64,000 bases of DNA, taken from positions 10,952,741 to 11,016,740 of the forward strand of contig CM055080.1 of assembly GCA_029204045.2 (NCBI GenBank). The letters are read 5' to 3'. Positions 10,906 to 23,386 of this stretch are shown here, in pieces. Made by a program: the position numbers and the translations under genes. This DNA comes from Tillandsia leiboldiana (Eukaryota > Streptophyta > Magnoliopsida > Poales > Bromeliaceae). Within the stretch, counting starts at the first letter, position 1. Each line of letters opens with the position of its first letter. The notes beneath the pieces are model-generated. The model saw only the letters and a program-made list of their open reading frames with translations, made no database searches and had not been told where the DNA came from.

Positions 10906-13170
10906 TCATAAATCTTCAAATATTTCATGGTAAACGATATTTCTTGTATATCCCTCGGGTTCGTGTTCTTTATTTTTTATAAGGATTCGTAGTCCTTCTC
11001 TGGATGTAACTCGAGAAATTGCAACGTAAAGTTGACCATGTGAAAAAACAGGCTGAGACAAATAAAGGCCGACTTTATGCAATGTCTGTCCTTGACTTTT
11101 GTTAATCGTCATGGCGTAACTCAAACGTATCGGGAACTGTCTTCTTTTAAGTATAAATGGCCATTTAGAATCAGTTATATTCATAACTATGCGAGGAATG
11201 TAAACCTTTTCGCCAATATGATTGCCAGTAAAAATCCGTGCCTCAATAATTCTAGGAGCTAATTGAGTTATCACCAATCGGGTACCGTTGCAAAGACCAG
11301 AACTTTGATTAATATTGCGGAGTAACATTACAGGAGCTCCAATTTTTAATTTTAGTTCATGGTGAGGAACTCCATTAAATTTTAAAGAATTCAAAAAATC
11401 CACCGGATAAAGTACATCACTGTTTTCGACATTCCTCGATGAATTACATATTGAATCTGAACTCAAGTATGTCCGCTCTTCGGTCGGCACCAAACTAAGC
11501 ACGTATGTATTAATCTCATCAGCTGTTTCATTTATGGGAGTAACAATAGCCCTGTCTCTTAGGTAAGCAGAATTCTGGTAATTCCCTTCAATATCATCAT
11601 ATATCTCTCCGACAATACTTTCTATTCCATGTTCATTATTTTTTATAAGCAAGTCGTCTGGAATTTGGATCCAGGTACTTTCGTCTTCCCCGTCTAAATT
11701 AGTAGTATTTATTTTGCCGTCGCCAACATTCAGCACCCACTTGCTAAAGTCTGCTAAATCCGAATAAGTTCCTTCATTTGCAGAAGGGCCGCGCAGCAAT
11801 CGCATATTAATATTAAGCCGAAACAATGTACACTTGTTCCAAATGCGAGATCTTGTGAGCGATGCATTAATAATATCATGGCGCGTGCCTCCCACAACAA
11901 CTGGAAGTATTTGTCTGAAATCACCCCCCAAAAGAATGGTTTTACCTCCAAATAATTTTTGATCAGTGCGTGTGGCATCCAAACCCAGAATATCATTTAG
12001 AGACTTGTCTAACGCTTCAAAACAATTCCTATGATTCATAGGTGCTTCGTCCCAAATAATTAAGCTAGCAAGAGAAATCAATTTTGCAAGCTGGGTGCCC
12101 TTTTTAATTTCACAAATTGAAGAATCATCAATCTTAATAGGTATCTTAAATCTTGAGTGGGCCGTACGACCACCAGGTAGCAAAAGAGAAGCTATGCCTG
12201 AAGAAGCAACAGCTAGTACCACCTTTCCCTCTGAACGTAGCTTGGAAATGATTGTTTTCCAAAGATAAGTCTTTCCTGTTCCACCATGACCATAAACAAA
12301 TATTACATCACCCTTCTGACCATCTATAGATACGAAAACAGCATCGTATATTTTTCTCTGCTCATCATTCAACCCGCAGAACAATCGTGTATGCTCTTGA
12401 GTTAGTTCATCTACATTGTAATCCATTTCTTCGCTGAGAAGTCTATCATTCAGTTGGTCAATAACCAACCTATTAGGCAGAGGTAACTTAAAATGATCAA
12501 GTGAACTCCCATTTTTGTTGAATAAAATTTCGAGTTCAACTAAGACATGATTCTGAAGCTCAATCTGTGGAAGGATCAAGTTTTCAAGTCCGAGAATATT
12601 TCGCAGCCTATGTATAATATCATCAGCAAGCAGTTCCCAAAATTCTGTCCACAGAACAAATGGATCTGCTACTTCACAGTACATAACCAATGTTACAAAT
12701 AATTGTCTAAGTTGACCCGAAGAAGACCAAAGTGATGCCTCACGCAGTGCTTCACGCCATTCCTTATCATCACCAAGTAAGCCAAGAGCATCGCATGCTG
12801 AGCGAAATGTTTCGTGAACAACACCATGCACGGTTCTAATTTCTTTATAATTTCTTGGACCTTTAACCACATTCAGAAGCATTCGTAGAAAATAAAGTTC
12901 ACCTGCACTTGGGTGGACATAAACTATCCTCCCTATGCGGTTACCCTGTTTTCGACTTGACCAAAACTTTTCTTTTGGATGCCAGACCCATTTAGTTGGA
13001 AATTCTGCATATGTGAGTTCGCGAGCATTCTCGCTGGCTTGGTTCATGTCCATCCATACTGTAAACATTGTTTTGTCTATATTAGGACGCCCGAGCACGT
13101 CTTCTAAATTTTGGTCGTCACGGTAAGTTACATTATTCATCATTGGTAGATGAACAGTCAGCCTTTCCAC
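10906..13170 (-). CDS. Helitron RepHel, PIF1-like helicase domain (intact 754-codon exon)
   Basis: ATP-dependent 5'-3' DNA helicase half of the Helitron transposase, which unwinds DNA during rolling-circle transposition. The open frame is uninterrupted. Walker A is GHGGTGKT at about residues 294-301 of this frame. Walker B is IIWDEAP at about 371-377. The downstream motif GGDFRQILPVV follows. The C-terminal helicase block reads SYAMTINKSQGQTL, then YVAISRV. The ATG at 13170 is only the first methionine after a frameshift: the codons before it, read in the neighbouring frame, give the usual EAIWRLFDFDIH, so the natural protein continues upstream into the Rep region. The stop is about 150 bp upstream of the RPA-like start, same strand. 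Confidence 0.9.
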   Translation of the reverse strand: MERLTVHLPMMNNVTYRDDQNLEDVLGRPNIDKTMFTVWMDMNQASENARELTYAEFPTKWVWHPKEKFWSSRKQGNRIGRIVYVHPSAGELYFLRMLLNVVKGPRNYKEIRTVHGVVHETFRSACDALGLLGDDKEWREALREASLWSSSGQLRQLFVTLVMYCEVADPFVLWTEFWELLADDIIHRLRNILGLENLILPQIELQNHVLVELEILFNKNGSSLDHFKLPLPNRLVIDQLNDRLLSEEMDYNVDELTQEHTRLFCGLNDEQRKIYDAVFVSIDGQKGDVIFVYGHGGTGKTYLWKTIISKLRSEGKVVLAVASSGIASLLLPGGRTAHSRFKIPIKIDDSSICEIKKGTQLAKLISLASLIIWDEAPMNHRNCFEALDKSLNDILGLDATRTDQKLFGGKTILLGGDFRQILPVVVGGTRHDIINASLTRSRIWNKCTLFRLNINMRLLRGPSANEGTYSDLADFSKWVLNVGDGKINTTNLDGEDESTWIQIPDDLLIKNNEHGIESIVGEIYDDIEGNYQNSAYLRDRAIVTPINETADEINTYVLSLVPTEERTYLSSDSICNSSRNVENSDVLYPVDFLNSLKFNGVPHHELKLKIGAPVMLLRNINQSSGLCNGTRLVITQLAPRIIEARIFTGNHIGEKVYIPRIVMNITDSKWPFILKRRQFPIRLSYAMTINKSQGQTLHKVGLYLSQPVFSHGQLYVAISRVTSREGLRILIKNKEHEPEGYTRNIVYHEIFEDL

Positions 13171-15514
13171 AGACGGTTCTCTAAATGAATGTCAAAATCA
13201 AATAATCGCCAAATAGCCTCGTAAGCTGATAAATATCGACAGTCAAGATACTGCTTGATTTCATCAACATGTTTATAACGCTGAGTAGAAGTAGAGCTCC
13301 CAGGATCAACACTGTTTTCTATAACAACGGTAGAGCGGTCAGGACCCTTGTTAACATATTTGAATAAATATTTATAAGTCTTGATTTATTACACCACTCA
13401 ACATTTATATGCGCCTGATATTTAAGGACCAATGTTAAGTTGTGGGGGACAACATATCTATTATCAAGTTTGATTCCATTTTTCGTAACAGTCCGTTCAT
13501 TATTCCTCCTTCTGTATATTGCAAACCCATCATCACTAATAATCGTCCCATTATTATAATCTTTCGGAAAATGTTTCGAACACCGGCCCTTTACCATACA
13601 GGGCGCCCCGGATTTGCAAGCCCGCATGGACCGTGAACCATAAATTTTTCAACACTGCGTACCCATATGGATCGCTAACCTTATCAGGTATCTCCGCCGA
13701 AATAATCGAATCGATATCACTACTCGTCAAGCATCTATGGTCAACATGCAACCATACTAAAATGTGCACAGTGCGGAAGACCCCGCTTCTGAAACTCCAC
13801 CGTATACAATTCTGTAATAAATGCAAGAATGGTAGACTACGAAAGACTAAATCTGCAAAGACATAGTACATATTGTAAAATTCAGTAATGATTACGTACC
13901 AGCAGCCGATTTGCCAAAGAAATTTTCTTTCTTTATACTGTTCATTAAAGATTGTAATTTCATCTTGAAAACTCTGCTAACAATGTCAGGTCTATCCTCA
14001 GCTCGCTGGCCTGGAATAAAATTTAAGGCATCCCGTATTTTCCGCCACTGTGCATTACATGTAAATGTAATGAATAAATCAGGAGGACCGCAATGTCTGC
14101 ATATGGCAATAGCATCTTGGTAATTTTGGATCATATAGCGGGGACCAGCAGTAAAACTCGAGGGTAGTATAATTCTTTTCCCGATAGCATTACATCCGTG
14201 TCACCTTCAACAACAGAATCTTGAAATGCCTTTATATAATTCGGAACGAAGGCTCGTCTGATTCTTTCTGATATATCCCAGCCGCTCTTCTTCAACACAT
14301 GAGAAAAGCATCGACCACATATTGCTGGAAGAGCCGGCCTCCTCGTAAGAGAGTTTTGCCATCATTCAATCTTATTTGTATCCTGTACGCGTAGAATTCA
14401 CGCATGGTAATGCATTGCCTGGAATTTGTTTTTCTCCGTGAGTTTTGGTTACATTCAATGCCTAGGTGAAAACATCTTCCCCATATGGAAATAGTATAGG
14501 ATATTGCATAGCCATGAATGAAGGGTGTAAATCGCTAATCCGTCTCAATCCATCTGCTCTATGCTCAACAACAATATCACGCTGACGATCTGCACTACCC
14601 AAATCACCAATAATTAACCCCGCAATTTCAGCACACGACGGAGGATTGTACTGAGAGGAACTGCTACAGCGCGAACCGACCAATCGCAACCTAATCGGTA
14701 AAAAATCATTTTCTCTTGAAACGATCTCTGGCCATTCTGAACGCTTTAACAATTTCATTTTCGGCATCAAACATTTTTATTAGATCTGCAACAATATCCT
14801 TATCAATATTCAAGGCATGCCCGCCTGCGTTAAGTGATCGCATTCTATTATCAAGCTCGTTTTCGGTGTCGTAAATGTAAAGCTGCGCAAATTTAGGTTG
14901 TCGTCCATCAGCGGGGAGAAGGGAGCCCATAACATGATGATTTTGGCCACTAATTCTAAGAATATATGGCCCTGGTCTTTTTATTAATATCAACATCTAT
15001 TTTTCCACCTATGGATGTAAAGGCGAATATTGAGTTATATACGCGAATGTTTTTCTCGAAACTTTGCAGCCTGTCCAGACCCTTGGCAATTTAGTAAAAC
15101 ATCCAACACATCTGGGGGATTCCGAAGAAAGGCAAAGAAATCCTGCCTTCTTGGCAACATAATGAAAATCTTGGAACGGCTTCATTTCGATGCTTGTGAA
15201 GTCTCTCGTTATACCATAATAAAGCTCCGCATGATTGGCATTCATATTCTGGTAACCCTAGATATATTGTTCAACCGTTTGCGTTGTGACTGTGTGGATG
15301 TATGTTCCTGTATTTCTGGTATATGTTCCACTTGAAGTAAGCCTCCAGATTGAAAACCCCTGTTCACTACATTGGAGGCTATAACTGGACGACGCACCAT
15401 GACCTATATTATTTATATTTTCCGCCGGGCAGTGTCTGTTAAACGTTTTTTACGCTGGGCAAGTTTGCGTTTCCCTTTTTTTCCTATTTTCTTTATATAC
15501 GATGACAAATCCAT
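13171..15514 (-). pseudogene. Helitron RepHel, Rep (HUH/Y2) region, multiply frameshifted
   Basis: N-terminal half of the Helitron transposase: zinc-finger-like segment, Helitron-like N domain and HUH rolling-circle endonuclease. Recognisable blocks in order on the minus strand are: a basic start MDLSSYIKKIGKKGKRK (about 15514); CQSCGALLWYNERLHKHR (about 15230); ISGQNHHVMGSLLPADG (about 14940); SFMAMQYPILFPYGED (about 14500); YMIQNYQDAIAICRHCG (about 14120); TSSDIDSIISAEIPDKVSDP (about 13700); CSKHFPKDY (about 13570); and KYLFKYVNKG, the two-tyrosine motif (about 13360). An 88-bp GT-AG intron (13812-13899) fits. These blocks lie in different frames separated by about ten single-base indels, mostly in homopolymers. 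One of them sits in the HxH motif (about 13770). Either real decay or consensus sequencing error. Confidence 0.8.
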
Positions 15515-16400
15515 TTAAACCTGGGGACGAAAGTTAATAGGAGAAGTAAAAGTATAGCTTATTTCATGGAATAAAAGAAAACAAACAGATCGTTTCTTTT
15601 TTGAACCCGAAGCTCTATACATATAGCACGGTGGGAAAGTGCAAATATAAATTTAAAAGATAAATGTAATTAAGAAGAAAGACACAAATAACAGTGGAAA
15701 AAGCAAATTCGAAGATAAACGTCATTAAGAGGGAACACATGAATAATAACGCAAGAAGGTAATACTGTAAGAAAGGAACGGAATTATTATCAAAGAATAA
15801 GCACAACAGGTAGGGCAAATATCGGAGAAGTACGCACTACCAAATTGACACAATATTTTTTTTTCAATATAGAGCCGAGAGTTACATATAAATACTTAAA
15901 CAAAAAGTAAGGGTGGAATCAAACCGTAAGCACGAAAGGAATGGCGAAATCGCAGCACGATCAAACAGCAAGATACAACAACCAACTCAAGAGGAAGAAG
16001 TATCAACGACGACTTATTAACACAACGAAGAAGAAATCTCGCGCCGAGAGAACAACTGGCTATCCGCGAGCTGCGTAACACCGGATAAAACGTTACCACA
16101 AACACTAAGTAATACATTTAAACGTTAGTATAAAAACAAACGGGAAGATCACAAGCCTAATAAATTTTGAGGATCTAACTTGCACGGTTCTTCAATTAAT
16201 GTCTTTTATTATCGTTAGCGTATTTAGTTGATAAGCCAGTTGGGCTTTATTGTAGGCAATAAAGAAGTGAAGTTTAGTTGATAAGCCAGTTGGCTTTATT
16301 GTAGTCAACAAAGCAATGAAAGGAAAACAGAACAAAACAAATGGATTTGAACAGTTTAATTCTATAACACACGTCTTGTATAACTACCGTATAAACAGCC
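15515..16400. other. Helitron noncoding stretch before the assembly gap
   Basis: No gene seen. The end, at 16222-16318, is a roughly 53-bp imperfect tandem duplication built on 'ttagttgataagccagttgg'. Confidence 0.5.
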
Positions 16401-16500
16401 NNNNNNNNNNNNNNNNNNNNNNNNNNNNNNNNNNNNNNNNNNNNNNNNNNNNNNNNNNNNNNNNNNNNNNNNNNNNNNNNNNNNNNNNNNNNNNNNNNNN
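16401..16500. other. Assembly gap (100 N)
   Basis: Exactly 100 undefined bases, the usual placeholder for a gap of unknown size. Reading frames drawn across it are meaningless. Confidence 0.99.
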
Positions 16501-17950
16501 AAACAAATAAGACGCAAGCAGTTAGTTCCGGAAGGCCACAAACTGTTGAGCAAAATAAATTTAAACAAAAAAGAAGAGGTCAATTCAAGAATAGTAGGAA
16601 CCCATGCATTCAAACTGCAGTGTTTAGCGCTAACAGGTAGCAACTTCAAGGATGGAGCAGAAGCCGTGGCCAACCAGACTAAGGCACAAACGGAAACCAT
16701 ATTTTAGAAGGAAAAAATTAGTCAGAAACAAATGTAAGAGTGTAAAAAGATGCAAGATGCTAACGTATATGTACGGACGGGGAAAAATGGAAACATAAAA
16801 TTCAACTTGCCAACGCATACATACATATGCAAGCACAGAAACCCACGCACAGACGAACATACATATATGTATACACACAGCACATACTCACATGAATGCA
16901 GGGAAAAACATAGTCAGAATCATGCATGCAAGGAAAACACAGACACACACACACAAACACCTAGGCAGGTTTAGGAACACATGTAGCCACAGATATGTAG
17001 CAATCATCGGACGTAAGTACAATCAATTTAAAGTCCACGCAACACAGCCAGTCACAACCAACAGCTAGCAAAGGAGTAAACAGAAGCTTAATCAAAACGG
17101 TCGTGAAGAAAGAGAGAGCACGAAAAGCAGAAAAAGGAGAAAACAATATAAAATAGGGTGGCTCAGGCGAGTGGTAAAAGGGGAAAAAAGAGAAGTAAAA
17201 AAAGAGATAGACAGATAAGCCTGGTGGTGTGGCTGCCCCTGGGCGGGCCATGCCGAACATCAATCCAAACTGTAAAGGTAGCAAAACCAAACCCAAAGCC
17301 GAAAAGAGTAGAGAAACAATGCGGCCACAGGGGAAATACATTAAGACACCAAAATGCAGCCAGCAAACAGAGGAGGGAAATGACGCAGATGGGGGGGGGG
17401 AGGGGGGGGGGGGAAATCAGTACAAACCAGTAGGGTGCTAAAAGGTAGGCCGCCAAAGCATAAAATTACTCCTTAAGAAAATCGCGGCCCACCCACGCAC
17501 TTCATCATTGCCACCGACACACAGGAAATAGGAGATAAGAAAGAAAACATAGAGGGAAAAAAACAGTGAGTAAAACCGAGCGAACAGAGCAAACCAATGA
17601 ACCATCAAAGACAGATTTCTTCGGAAACCGGAAAAATGCTTGGGAGGAAACAACAACTATACCACAGAACACAAACTGCCACTATGCTTGGAAGGAAACA
17701 ACAACTATACATAAAACACAAACTGCCACTGACACACACACATAGATGCCACAACTGTTTTATTTCCTCAATATATTTACTATACACAGAACCCTTTTTT
17801 ACAACTGGTTTTTTTCTTTTCTTTCTTTTCCAGTTCTTTTTTATATGTAAAGGTGTAAGCCTTAATGCAAGAATAGGAAGAAATCCATTAGACATTAAAA
17901 GGAATGAAGAATGCATGAAAAAAAAAAAAAAACGAAGGCAAGAAAAGCAT
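16501..17950. other. Helitron noncoding, purine-rich stretch
   Basis: No supported gene. Contains a roughly 50-bp tandem duplication at about 17638-17735 ('tgcttgg[ga]aggaaacaacaa'). A G-run at 17391-17413 is broken only by single A residues. Confidence 0.5.
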
Positions 17951-18399
17951 GAAAGGGATTTGAAAGCTCATAGCTAGTTTGGTAAGTCTAGAATGCTTAA
18001 GGTAATGTAATCTAATTATGGTACCACAATGTAAGAGGAAAAAAAGTAGGTGTATGTGTATATACAGGCATGCACACACACACACACAAACACACACACA
18101 CAGACACACACGCGCACACACACACACAATGCACATACACACACACACACTGCAGACACACACTGCACATGCACAGAAAGGGATTTGAAAGCTCATAGCT
18201 AGTTTGGTAAGTCTAGAATGCTTAAGGTAATGTAATCTAATTATGGTACCACAATGTAAGAGGAAAAAAAATAGGTGTATGTGTATATATAGGCATGCAC
18301 ACACACACACACAAACACACACACACAGACACACACGCGCACACACACACTGCACATACACACACACACACTGCACACACACACTGCACATGGACACAC

Positions 18400-18400
<1 letters not shown>
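17951..18400. repeat. 225-bp tandem duplication with CA-rich microsatellite
   Basis: Two copies start at 17951 and 18176 ('gaaagggatttgaaagctc'). Each carries the same unique stretch and then (CA)n-type DNA ending in CACTGCACAT. Copies are nearly identical apart from microsatellite length. Confidence 0.85.
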
Positions 18401-19138
<738 letters not shown>

Positions 19139-19558
19139 TATAGCAGTAGGCAGATGGAAATAAAAGTAGGAAGCATAGAGGCTGTGGTAACTGGCCGAAA
19201 GAAAAGGGACCACGCACAATGTCCAGTAAAAATTCAGAGAACCCAAAGTAAGGAACAAATAAGATACAGAGAGGAGGAAACCATTAAAAAACCCCAAAAA
19301 GTGCACGTATAAAGCACACAGCTAAAGGAGGCTGAAACCATTAGAAACCCAAAAAAGTGCAAGTATAACCTGTACGGCTAAAGAAGGCTAAACAAAAGTG
19401 GGAGAAAAGAAAGAAAAAAAGGGAGGGAAGGGGGGGGGGGGGGGGAATCCATAACCGGTGCAGGAACCACACAGATTCCGGAGATACGAAGAAGAGACAC
19501 CAGGGGCGTAATGTGGATGCTTGAAAGGACCCTCAACTCCCAGGGAAAAGTCGGACAT

Positions 19559-20112
19559 CTAACCAGAATGAGCGGACATAGCATCAGACGGAGCAGAATC
19601 GGCAACAGAGCCAGCTGGATGGAGGCGATTCATCAGAGCATGACACTCGTCGATTGCGTGATGAATCTTAAGCCGTTCAGTTAGGTATTCATTTTTTTCG
19701 GAAATAGTAGTAACATAGCAGTCCTTCAAGAAGCTATATTCACTCGATAACTTGTTATATTCGGCAAATAGTACACTGTAATCCGTAGAGAGGTGGTCAT
19801 ATAAACCCTTGTAGAACAAACTGTCATCGTAGTTAACATCTTTAACTTGCAAATCGAACTCCTCAACCAATTTCTTGATAGTAGAGCGAGCGGCTTCTTG
19901 TTTAGCACCGTCAGATGTCGGCGATTGTATACCCCAACATCGAACGACGTCAACAGTAGAGTTTTCGCGAGGAACCGGGAGATCCATATACGCCACAAAT
20001 AAGCCGTCTGAATTTGTGGACAGAACAGCTTGTGGCATAGCAATTGGGAGGTTCTCGCAGATTTCTCGCAGCAGGCGGGTGTATGACAGGCAAATAGTTG
20101 ACATCATATGAG
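19559..20112 (-). CDS. Helitron-borne protein with dsRBD-like start and coiled coil (3' exon)
   Basis: Open frame of about 184 codons on the same strand as the transposase genes, 4 kb upstream of RepHel. It is preceded by a splice-acceptor-like TTCTTGCAG at 20113, so it is probably the last exon of a longer gene whose earlier exons I could not find. Visible parts: STICLSYTRLLREICENLP; then FVAYMDLPVPRENSTVDVVRCWG and DGAKQEAARSTIKKLVEEF, whose alternating strand pattern and Ala/Lys-rich helix recall a degenerate double-stranded-RNA-binding fold. After these comes a heptad-like segment rich in Tyr, Leu and Glu (YNKLSSEYSFLKDCYVTTIS). It ends SAHSG. I recall similar uncharacterised proteins in rice. 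Function unknown; it may be a Helitron accessory protein or a captured host gene. Confidence 0.6.
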
Positions 20113-20525
20113 CTGCAAGAAGTGCAGAAGTGGAGGGGAGGAAAAGAAGGCACATAATAGGGTCGGGAGAGGAAGGAGTTAGTAATAAAGAAGAAGGAAA
20201 ATGTACATACTGGGAGAGACATGTAAGTAAAGGAGGATGAAGGGGGGGGGGGGAAAGGGAGAAAAAGAAATAAGCCCGGAGGAGAGAGGGGGGGGGGGGG
20301 GGGGGGGAGTAAAAGGGGAAAAAAAAAAAAAAAGGAGTAAACACAATTTGAAACAAAATTGGCGCGCGGGAAGAAGAGGGGGAAAAAACGTAAAAAACCA
20401 AGAAAAAAGAAGAGGAAAGCAGAAAAAAAAAAGAAACAAAAGAGGGCAAGAAAAAAAATGGAAAAAAACGAAAAAAGCAGGGTGGCTCAGACGGGTGAGA
20501 AGAAAGGAAGGAAATAAAAAAAGTC

Positions 20526-20935
20526 CGGAACAGAGGGGAGTGTAAACCGCGGGGCAGAGGCCGGCCATGTGGTTGCCCGCGCACGGGCCGTCCAAACATG
20601 GGGCCAAACTGTAAAGATCAGACGCAGGCAGCAGTGCAGAAGAGGAGTAAAACCGGGGGGCAAAACAGCAGGGAAAAGCAGTGGTGCGGAGACAACCGGC
20701 CGCGGCCGCGAACGGGCCATCCACACATCTGACAAAAACTACAAAGGAAAACAAAAACAGTGAAAGTCGGAGAAAAAGATAAAAAAAAAAAAAGAAAAAA
20801 AGAAAAAGGAAAAAAAAAAATAGAACAGAGGAGGGTGAAAACCGTGGGACAGAGCCTGGACATGTGGTTGCCCGCGAACGGGCCATCCAAACATGGGGCC
20901 AAATTTTAAAGTTGGGATGCAGTCAGCACCGTAGG
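20526..20935. repeat. 296-bp-period tandem repeat in the Helitron
   Basis: The segment with 'ggaacagagg..gag', then 'catgtggttgcccgcg', then 'acatggggccaaa' occurs at about 20526-20612 and again at about 20822-20905. A partial copy ('cgaacgggccatccacacat') lies near 20711. A more distant relative occurs near 17235. Confidence 0.7.
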
Positions 20936-21068
20936 AGAGAAGGGTGCCGTCTGGCGGGCCGATAAAGCGCGAGCGCGCCGCCCAAGAAATTTACGGCCCG
21001 CCATGCACGTCATCATTGCCACCGACAAAATAAAGAACAGAGAAAACAAAGCATCAAGAATTACAAAA

Positions 21069-21101
21069 AGGGGGGGGGGGGGGGGGGGGGGTGGGGGGGG
21101 T
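21069..21101. repeat. Long G homopolymer (one of many in the Helitron)
   Basis: About 31 bases of G interrupted by a single T, then TGAGG. Similar runs of 9 to 19 G occur near 17391, 18801, 19430, 20241, 20290, 21525, 23141 and 23240-23327. None occur outside 17.3-23.4 kb. Confidence 0.9.
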
Positions 21102-22190
21102 GAGGAAGGGAAAAATACAAAAGTACACGGATAGACGGAAACCCGGTAAGTGTGCGCCGACGACGAAACAGCGAAAATGGCAACCACGGGAAAACCGTAG
21201 AATAGCGAGGTTCCCGCCAACCGTCAATGCATAAACACAAAGCGCAAATACTGTTAGCAAATGAGGAGGCAAAGGAAAAAAGAGAAAGAAATATGAGAAA
21301 AAAGAGGGGAGGGAAGGAAAACAGGCCGGGGAAAAGAAGGCCGACGGAGTAATAGACACGGCGTTCGGAGTACTCAGCGACGGGTGGTTGTCCATGTTCG
21401 AACCAGACAGACCACATTATGGCTACAAAGTAAGCTTCCTCCTACACCACAGGGCAGGCCGAAGGCAACATTGGAAAGCTACACCACAGGGCAGTCCGAA
21501 GGCAACATTTGAAAGCAAAACAGCGGGGGGGGGGGAGGAACCGGCCGGATTACTTAACACAACAAAGAAGTAAGCAGCAACAAAATCCCAAAAAAAGCAG
21601 TAAACCATAGTAAAGATAAGGGGGTAAAAAATAAGCTAAATTTAAAAAAGCAAATGGCTAAAACAGAACGAAGGGGAAAACCCACGCAAACAACAAAGAC
21701 AGCAGGGAAAAACGGGGAAACAAAAGTAGTAAGTTCACAAAGGAAAAACACAAATAAACGAAAGTACCGGCGAGGCAACCAAACGCTGCGTAGTGAGTAG
21801 GCAACCAAGGTAAACCGTATGAAAAGGAAAGTGCAGAAAAACCATCGTACCTTCGAAGCAAAGCAAAGCAAGAAAGACAGGATTTTACAAAGACCTATCA
21901 AAGAATGGCAGAGGCAACATTAAAATGTTAGGGAAGATAAGGTGTAAAAAAAGGAACGAATAGTTAATAGGTGGGGAATTGAGAATGAGAATATGCCTTA
22001 GTATGCAAGAGCAAATAGCAGGCCGACGATGAGCATGGTATGCATGGATAAACAGTAAGGCAACATTGCTTATATATATAGGCATCCAAATTTATAAATA
22101 AATTTAAATTTATAAATAAAAGAAGTAGTCTGGGAGCATGAGAGTAGAATATAAGCTTTAGCAACAGTAATAAAAAGACAATCTAGCAAA

Positions 22191-22283
22191 TCATTGTTCG
22201 CAATCTAGAAAATCTAGGAAATATATATATGTAGAGTAATCATTGTTCGAAATCTAGGAAATCTAGGAAATATATATATGTCG
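22191..22283. repeat. Short tandem duplication, about 48-bp unit
   Basis: Two adjacent copies of 'atcattgttcg(c/a)aatctag' followed by repeated AATCTAGGAAAT and a short TA run. Noncoding. Confidence 0.75.
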
Positions 22284-23339
22284 CGAAAGAAAAATGGGGA
22301 GCCAAATTTTGTTCCCGTAAAAAAGAGATCTGTAAACTTAATTAATCGAGAGTACTTCATGTGCAGAAGAAAAAAAAAAAGGAGGGGAATTGATTTTAAA
22401 ATAAATCTGTATAATATGGCAAAAAAAAAATGTAGACAGTAAGGGGTATAAATCTGGTAGGAATCTTTCCGTTATTGAGATCCATAGGCAATAATATGAA
22501 AAATCTGTAGAGGGGTAGGGTGGTAGTCCACTATTATTAATACATGCCATCATTAGCAAGAACTAAACAGCTTTACCAAACAGGAAAGGACACGAACCTG
22601 CAAGAAGGAGAGGTAAAAGAAGAAGAACCATCCGATGGATTCCCAACCCACCAACCATCCGATCAAAGCCGAACGCATGTATTGCCGTCGGATCGTCAAG
22701 AATGACGGCGGCACACAGAGACTGTGATACCATAAGAGAGAAAAAGAGAGGCAACGAAAAGAGGGCACGCACCTGCAAGGAAGGACAACCGAACGGAACA
22801 AACCCTACCATCATCCAGGTAGGGAACCAAGCCTGAAGGGACAGCCGCACCCACAGAGGAGCGCAAGGGGCACGGCCCACAGGGCAATCTGAACCGCCAA
22901 ATCGTTTGGGAACACATGGATCGGCACCAAACCCTTGTAGGAGAGCCGTACGATGGAGAGGAGAGGACACGGGCACACCGCGTAACGAAGAGGAGAGCGA
23001 CCCTCAGCGAACCGCAAAGGGCACAGACTAACCAAGAGGAGAGCGAGAAGGGCGACCCTTCGGCAACCACAAAGGGCACAACCTAACCTAGAGGAGGACG
23101 ACCCTACCGATCCAACCGCCAACCCTCTTCGGAACACAGGGGGGGGGGGGCGCACGGAGGGAACGGCGCGTGGCACTCCCCACCGCCGAACCTCTTCGAA
23201 ACACGCGGATCACCGTCGGATCTGAGCGTACAAAGGGGCGGGGGGGGGAGGGGGGGAGCGGGGGATCATCGTCGGATTTGCAAAGAGGCGAAAGAGGGAA
23301 GGAGGGGGGGGAGGGGGGGGGGGGGGAGAGACACGGAGA

Positions 23340-23386
23340 GCACGGCACGTGGCACCTTTAGTACTGTCAATTAGTAAGTTTAGAGA
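23340..23386 (-). repeat. Helitron 5' terminus (candidate)
   Basis: Reading minus from 23386: TCTCTAAACTTACTAATTG, then ACAGTACTAAAGGTGCCACGTG. The TC start, the AT-rich lead and the AAAGGTGCCACG block resemble plant Helitron 5' ends as I know them. The host base before it is A (T at 23387 on plus). Base composition changes sharply here from GC/G-rich to very AT-rich. Confidence 0.65.

Noticed and set aside
22563..23348. Several minus-strand frames rich in Cys, Pro, Ser near the Helitron 5' end
   Set aside because: Biased composition from C-rich DNA, frames overlap each other, and no conserved motif or splice pattern.
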